DNA of 27,215 nucleotides from an uncultured Collinsella sp. (GTDB lineage: Bacteria > Actinomycetota > Coriobacteriia > Coriobacteriales > Coriobacteriaceae), in contig UQLB01000027.1 of NCBI GenBank assembly GCA_900541725.1, positions 1-27,215 on the forward strand. The letters are read 5' to 3'. The position numbers were made by a program, and so were the translations under genes. The notes under the pieces were generated by a model. It was given only the letters and a program-made list of their open reading frames with translations. It ran no database searches and was not told where the DNA came from. Shown here one piece after another: positions 22,367-27,215 of the stretch. Position 1 is the first letter of the stretch; every line of letters starts with the position of its first letter.

Positions 22367-24397
22367 GTGGCAAACGAAAACGATTACGATGGCGGCGAGA
22401 TTAAGATTCTCGAAGGTCTCGAGGCCGTTCGTAAGCGCCCGGGCATGTACATTGGCTCGACGAGCGCCAGCGGTCTTCATCACCTGGTGTGGGAGATCGT
22501 TGACAACTCCGTCGACGAGGCCATGGCCGGTTTCTGCACCGAGATTCAGGTGACGGTCCACGCCGACAACTCCATCACGGTCGTCGATAACGGGCGCGGC
22601 ATCCCCGTCGACGAGCATCCTATCAAAAAGATCCCGACGCTCGAGGTCGTCATGACGATCCTGCACGCCGGCGGAAAGTTCGATAACTCGGCCTACAAGG
22701 TTTCGGGCGGCCTGCACGGCGTGGGCATTTCCGTCGTCAACGCCCTGTCCAAGCGCGTGGTCGTACAGGTATGCCGCGATGGCAACATCTACGAGATGGA
22801 GTTTTCGCGCGGCAAGACCGTCAAGAAGATGGAGGTCGTGGGCACTTCGGAGACGACGGGTACCACTGTCAGCTTCTGGCCCGACGACGAGATCTTCGAG
22901 ACCTGCATTTACGATTTCGACACGCTGCACAACCGTCTGCAGGAGACGGCATTCCTCAACAAGAACCTCAAGATCGTGCTGGCCGACGAGCGCGAGGCGA
23001 CTCCCCGTGTGGAGGAGTTTTGCTATGCTGGCGGCATCATCGACTTCGTCAAGTTCCTCAACGAGGGTAAGGACGTCCCCGAGGCCTTTAAGGAGCCCAT
23101 CTATATTGAGGGCAAATCGGATCCAGATGCGCCCGTGACCAAGATGGGCGAGGTCGAGGTGTCCTTGCAGTGGAATAGTGGCTACGGTGAGAACGTCATG
23201 TCGTTTGCCAACGACATCTACACCCCCGAGGGCGGCATGCACCTCGAGGGCTTCCGTACCGCACTCACCCGCGTGATTAACGATTACGCTCGCAAGCAGA
23301 ACCTGCTCAAGGAAAAAGACGCCAATCTGACCGGCGACGATGTGCGCGAGGGCCTATCGGCCGTTATCTCGGTCAAACTGCCCGATCCGCAGTTTGAGGG
23401 CCAGACCAAGGCCAAGCTCGGCAGTTCCTATATGCGCGCGCTGACGCTCAAGATCGTGACCGACGGCCTTGCCGATTACCTCGAGGAGCATCCCAAGCCC
23501 GCTCGCGAGATCGTCAAGAAGGCCCAGCAGGCCTGCAAGGCGCGCAACGCCGCCCGCAAGGCGCGCGAGGCGACCCGCCGCAAGAGCCTGCTCGAGACGG
23601 CGTCGCTACCCGGCAAGCTCGCCGACTGCTCGGTGCGCGACGCTGAGCTCACCGAGCTCTTCATCGTAGAGGGCGACTCGGCAGGCGGCTCGGCCAAGGA
23701 CGGCCGCCGCCGAGACATCCAGGCGATCCTGCCCCTGCGCGGCAAGATTCTGAACGTCGAGCGCGTGGGCGACCACCGCGCGTTCTCGAGCGACACCATC
23801 CAGTCGCTCATCACCGCGATCGGCTGCGGCGTCACGACGAGCGCCGGTGACGGCGGCGACTTTGATATCACCAAGGCCCGCTACCACAAGATCATCATCA
23901 TGACCGATGCAGACGTCGACGGCGCGCACATCCGCATCCTGCTGTTGACGTTCTTCTACAAGTACATGCGCCCGCTGATTGACGCCGGCTACGTGTACGT
24001 CGCGTGCCCGCCCATCTTTGGCATTAAGGTGCGCAACAAGATTCACTACGTGTATCCCAACGGCCGCCAGCCCGAAGACGAGATCCTGCGTGACACCATC
24101 CAGAGCCTGGGGCTGAACCCTGACGACAACGACGAGGACGGCAAGGCCAAGGATGGCAAGATTACTAAGAAGCGCAAGGGCTACACCGTCCAGCGCTACA
24201 AGGGCCTGGGCGAGATGGACCCCAAGCAGCTTGCCTCGACGACGATGGACCCCAAGACCCGCATTCTGCAGCGCGTGTCGATCGAGGACGCCGTGGTGGC
24301 GGACCGCGCCGTGCGCGAACTGATGGGTTCCGAGGTCGGCTATCGCCGCGAGTACATCGAGAAGCATGCGCATGACGCGCGTTTCCTTGACGCTTAA
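22367..24397 (+). CDS. gyrB: DNA gyrase subunit B
   Basis: A 676-residue subunit carrying the gyrase ATPase and the TOPRIM fold. GHKL ATPase: VWEIVDNSVDEAMAG (N box), VVDNGRGIPVDEHP and GGLHGVGISVVNALS. Transducer in the middle. TOPRIM: EGDSAGGSAKDGRRR (about 433-447), LPLRGKILNVERV, and MTDADVDGAH (about 511-520) with the metal-binding aspartates. The tail GLGEMDPKQL is conserved. It has the short Gram-positive form, with a small Asp/Lys-rich insertion (DDNDEDGKAKDGKITKKRKG) near residue 590. GTG start with GAAGGAGG four bases upstream. gyrA follows after 11 bases. Confidence 0.97.
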   Translation: MANENDYDGGEIKILEGLEAVRKRPGMYIGSTSASGLHHLVWEIVDNSVDEAMAGFCTEIQVTVHADNSITVVDNGRGIPVDEHPIKKIPTLEVVMTILHAGGKFDNSAYKVSGGLHGVGISVVNALSKRVVVQVCRDGNIYEMEFSRGKTVKKMEVVGTSETTGTTVSFWPDDEIFETCIYDFDTLHNRLQETAFLNKNLKIVLADEREATPRVEEFCYAGGIIDFVKFLNEGKDVPEAFKEPIYIEGKSDPDAPVTKMGEVEVSLQWNSGYGENVMSFANDIYTPEGGMHLEGFRTALTRVINDYARKQNLLKEKDANLTGDDVREGLSAVISVKLPDPQFEGQTKAKLGSSYMRALTLKIVTDGLADYLEEHPKPAREIVKKAQQACKARNAARKAREATRRKSLLETASLPGKLADCSVRDAELTELFIVEGDSAGGSAKDGRRRDIQAILPLRGKILNVERVGDHRAFSSDTIQSLITAIGCGVTTSAGDGGDFDITKARYHKIIIMTDADVDGAHIRILLLTFFYKYMRPLIDAGYVYVACPPIFGIKVRNKIHYVYPNGRQPEDEILRDTIQSLGLNPDDNDEDGKAKDGKITKKRKGYTVQRYKGLGEMDPKQLASTTMDPKTRILQRVSIEDAVVADRAVRELMGSEVGYRREYIEKHAHDARFLDA

Positions 24398-24408
24398 GAG
24401 GAGGTAAC

Positions 24409-27150
24409 GTGGCAGACGATATCAACAATAACGAGGATGTGGACGAGGCCGGCGATGCCGGCATGCCCGACGATCTGAAGCGCCTGCTTGCCCGCGCCGA
24501 GCAGGGCGAGGACGGCGACCCGGACGCCTATAACCCCGATGCCGATGATGATGAGGAAGAGGATGACGACGCCGAGCTCGAGGAGAGCTTTGGCGCTGTC
24601 GACCGCGGCGCCTCGGCCGGCGAGGATATCAACGGCGGCCAGCTCCAGATTTCGGAGTTCGGTCGCGAGATGAAGCAGTCGTTCATCGAGTACTCGATGT
24701 CGGTCATCACGGCGCGCGCCCTGCCGGACGTGCGCGATGGCTTAAAGCCGGTGCACCGTCGCATCCTGTACGCAATGAACGAGAGCGGCATCTACCCCAA
24801 CCGTCCGCACAAGAAGTCGGCCTGGACGGTCGGCGAAGTTATCGGTAAGTACCATCCGCACGGCGACTACGCGGTTTATGAGGCCATGGTCCGCCTAGCG
24901 CAGTGGTTCTCCATGCGCACGCCGCTCATCGACGGTCACGGTAACTTTGGCAACATCGACGGCGACGGCGCCGCCGCCATGCGTTACACCGAGAGCCGCC
25001 TGGCAAAGCCCGCCATGGAGCTCCTGCGTGACCTGCAGAAGGACACCGTCGACTGGCAGCCCAACTACGACGAATCGCTCGCCGAGCCCCAGGCGCTGCC
25101 CGCGCGCTTCCCCAACCTGCTGGTCAACGGCAGCCAGGGCATCGCCGTCGGCATGGCCACCAACATCGCCCCGCACAACCTCACCGAGGCAATCGAGGCC
25201 ACGTGCTACCTGATCGACAATCCCGACGCCACCGTCGACGAGCTCATGCAGATCATGCCCGGTCCGGATTTCCCCACCGGCGCCATCATCATGGGCAGCG
25301 CCGGCATCAAACAGAGTTACGAGACCGGACGTGGCTCCATCACCGTGCGCGCCAAGGCTCATGTGGAGTCCACCAAGACCGGCCGTAGCCGCCTGGTCTT
25401 TACCGAGATTCCCTACATGGTCAACAAGGGCACCCTGCAGGAGAAGATCGCCCAGCTCGTCAACGACAAGCGCATCGAGGGTATCTCGGATATGCGCGAT
25501 GAGTCCAACCAGAAGGGCATCCGCCTGGTCATCGAACTCAAGAAGGGCGTCATCCCGCAGGTCGTGCTCAACAACCTGTACAAGTACACCTCGCTGCAGA
25601 CGACCTTTGGTGCCAACAACCTGGCGCTTGTCAACGGCGTTCCCAAATGTCTGAGCCTGCGCGAGATGCTGCAACACTACATCGACCACCAAGTCGACGT
25701 CGTCACCCGCCGCACCCGCTTTGACCTCAAGAAGGCCCAGGCGCGTGCCCATATCCTCGAGGGCTACCTGATGGCTCTCGACCATATCGACGAGGTCATC
25801 AGCATCATCCGCTCCTCGCAGGCCGACTCCGAGGCCAGCGGTCGCCTGATCGAGCGCTTTGGCTTTACGCCCGAGCAGACTACGGCCATCCTCGAGATGA
25901 AGCTGCGCCGCCTGACCGGCCTGGAGCGCGACAAGATTCAGGAAGAGCTGGACGGCTTGCGCCGCGCCATCGCCTACTACGAGGACCTGTTGGCGCACGA
26001 GGAGAAAATCCTGGGCGTCATCAAGGAAGAGATGCGCGAGATTTCCAAGAAGTTCGGCGACAAGCGCCGCACCGAGATCAGCCATGTCGAGAAGGACCTG
26101 GACGTCGAAGATCTGATTGCCGACGAGGACATGGTCGTGACCATCACCCACACCGGCTACGTCAAGCGCATCCCGGTGGCCGCCTATCGCGCCCAGAAGC
26201 GCGGCGGCAAGGGCGTGTCGGGCGTCAACCTCAAAGAGGACGACGTTATCGACGAGATGTTTATCGCATCCACGCACGAGTACGTGCTGTTCTTCTCGAG
26301 CAAGGGCAAGGTCTATCGCCTGAAGGTGCACGAGCTGCCGGTGGGTACGCGCCAGGCGCGCGGCACCGCGATCGTCAACCTGCTGCCTTTCGAGGAGGGC
26401 GAGAAGATCGCGAGCGTCATCAGCTGCCGCGAGTTCCCCGCCGACGAGTATCTGATGTTTGCCACCAAGAGCGGCATGGTCAAGAAGACCGTGATGAGCG
26501 CCTACGACCGTAGCCGCCGCGACGGCCTGATCGCCATCAACCTGAGGGACGACGACGCGCTGCTCGCTGTACGCCGCGTGCGTGAGGGTGACAAGATCAT
26601 CATGGCAACCACCGCGGGCAAGGCGATTATGTTCCCCGAGGACCAGGTGCGCGCTACCGGTCGCGATACCAGCGGCGTCCGCGGCATCAGCATGAAGGAT
26701 GGCGTGAGCGTTCTTGGTATGGAGATTACCAACGGTAACGGCGACCTGTTCGTCATTACCGAGCGCGGCTACGGCAAACGCACGCCGGTCTCGGATTATC
26801 CGGAGCAGAACCGCGGCGGTCAGGGTGTCTACACCATCCAGATGACCGAGCGCAAGGGTAACCTCGCGGCCATGAAGACGGTGGGCCCGCAGCATGAGCT
26901 GTTCATCGTGACGGAGGGCGCGACGGTCATTCGCGTCAAGACCGACGAGATCAGCCAAACCGGTCGCGCCACCCAGGGCGTCAAGATGATGACCGTCGAC
27001 GATAACGACCGAATCTGCGCCGTAGCCCGCATGACGGCCGCAAAAGAGAAGCCCGAAGGCGAGGATGCCGAGGCCGCAGACGACGCCGAAGAGGCCCCAG
27101 TCGACCTAGGCGACGGCAACGACATGCCAGAAGATCTCCTCGACGAGTAA
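24409..27150 (+). CDS. gyrA: DNA gyrase subunit A with acidic N-terminal extension
   Basis: A 913-residue subunit that cleaves and rejoins DNA. Residues 1-78 are a very acidic extension (41-59 is almost all Asp/Glu) before the usual start of the fold at GREMKQSFIEYSMSV (85-99). Catalytic tyrosine Y193 is in AAMRYTESRL. The quinolone-determining region reads HPHGDYAVYE (149-158), with Tyr154 at the position of E. coli Ser83 and Glu158 at that of Asp87; the 39-residue distance to the catalytic Tyr matches E. coli. The GyrA box QKRGGKG (596-602) identifies gyrase rather than topoisomerase IV. The C-terminal tail is acidic. GTG start with GAGGAGG. Confidence 0.97.
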   Translation: MADDINNNEDVDEAGDAGMPDDLKRLLARAEQGEDGDPDAYNPDADDDEEEDDDAELEESFGAVDRGASAGEDINGGQLQISEFGREMKQSFIEYSMSVITARALPDVRDGLKPVHRRILYAMNESGIYPNRPHKKSAWTVGEVIGKYHPHGDYAVYEAMVRLAQWFSMRTPLIDGHGNFGNIDGDGAAAMRYTESRLAKPAMELLRDLQKDTVDWQPNYDESLAEPQALPARFPNLLVNGSQGIAVGMATNIAPHNLTEAIEATCYLIDNPDATVDELMQIMPGPDFPTGAIIMGSAGIKQSYETGRGSITVRAKAHVESTKTGRSRLVFTEIPYMVNKGTLQEKIAQLVNDKRIEGISDMRDESNQKGIRLVIELKKGVIPQVVLNNLYKYTSLQTTFGANNLALVNGVPKCLSLREMLQHYIDHQVDVVTRRTRFDLKKAQARAHILEGYLMALDHIDEVISIIRSSQADSEASGRLIERFGFTPEQTTAILEMKLRRLTGLERDKIQEELDGLRRAIAYYEDLLAHEEKILGVIKEEMREISKKFGDKRRTEISHVEKDLDVEDLIADEDMVVTITHTGYVKRIPVAAYRAQKRGGKGVSGVNLKEDDVIDEMFIASTHEYVLFFSSKGKVYRLKVHELPVGTRQARGTAIVNLLPFEEGEKIASVISCREFPADEYLMFATKSGMVKKTVMSAYDRSRRDGLIAINLRDDDALLAVRRVREGDKIIMATTAGKAIMFPEDQVRATGRDTSGVRGISMKDGVSVLGMEITNGNGDLFVITERGYGKRTPVSDYPEQNRGGQGVYTIQMTERKGNLAAMKTVGPQHELFIVTEGATVIRVKTDEISQTGRATQGVKMMTVDDNDRICAVARMTAAKEKPEGEDAEAADDAEEAPVDLGDGNDMPEDLLDE

Positions 27151-27192
27151 GAGGCCCTAGCTGGTAAAAAATATCAGACCCCATATATCGGC

Positions 27193-27215
27193 GGTCGGCG
27201 CACTGCGCGCCGACC
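27193..27215 (+). terminator. Hairpin after gyrA, cut by the window end
   Basis: GGTCGGCGC / GCGCCGACC, a perfect 9-bp GC-rich stem with a 5-base loop that reaches the last base. Probably the gyrBA terminator, but the expected T run would lie beyond the window. Confidence 0.55.

Noticed and set aside
24895..26958. 687-residue open frame antisense to gyrA
   Set aside because: Opposite conserved gyrA codons; the His/Asp/Leu/Val-rich product is a product of codon bias.

Overview
This window is the chromosomal replication-origin region of a fairly GC-rich Gram-positive actinobacterium. The likely class is Coriobacteriia, most probably a Collinsella-like organism. That placement is inference from gene content and gene order; no 16S or marker search could be run. 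Every gene with an assignable role is core chromosomal, and I see no insertion sequence, phage, CRISPR array or tRNA/rRNA gene.

Layout. (1) 49-3465, minus strand: a small single-pass membrane protein behind a 1058-residue membrane protein of the M28 peptidase fold, whose metal-binding and catalytic positions look eroded and which carries a ~670-residue low-complexity insert. (2) 3664-5590, plus strand: two overlapping WYL-domain regulators arranged like PafB/PafC. Their stop codon overlaps that of the next operon. (3) 9440-5587, minus strand: D-Ala-D-Ala ligase overlapping a DinG-type exonuclease-helicase. (4) 9526-10578, plus strand: rlmN. Two strong terminators in opposite orientations then separate the convergent genes. 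(5) 13591-10777, minus strand: rsmG, three perfect parS sites 39 bp apart, parA, parB and a small membrane protein. (6) 15816-13688, minus strand: the rpmH-rnpA-yidD-yidC-jag operon, with a clear promoter and terminator. (7) 16162-27150, plus strand: a GHKL-ATPase/winged-helix protein of unknown role, dnaA, dnaN, recF, dciA (DUF721), gyrB and gyrA.

The origin appears bipartite. One cluster of DnaA-box-like 9-mers (TTTTCAACA) lies between rpmH and the GHKL gene. A second segment between dnaA and dnaN has another box, a shared 17-nt repeat and, next to dnaN, a run that matches the DnaA-trio unwinding motif followed by AT-rich DNA. The boxes deviate from TTATCCACA, and DnaA has Asn where the usual base-contacting Asp of the RDHT motif sits, which may be a matched change.

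The most interesting points are the GHKL/Q-P-rich/winged-helix protein next to dnaA, the DnaA-trio origin element, the evenly spaced parS array, two copies of a 12-bp perfect palindrome, the degenerate M28 protein, and Tyr at the quinolone-determining position of GyrA.
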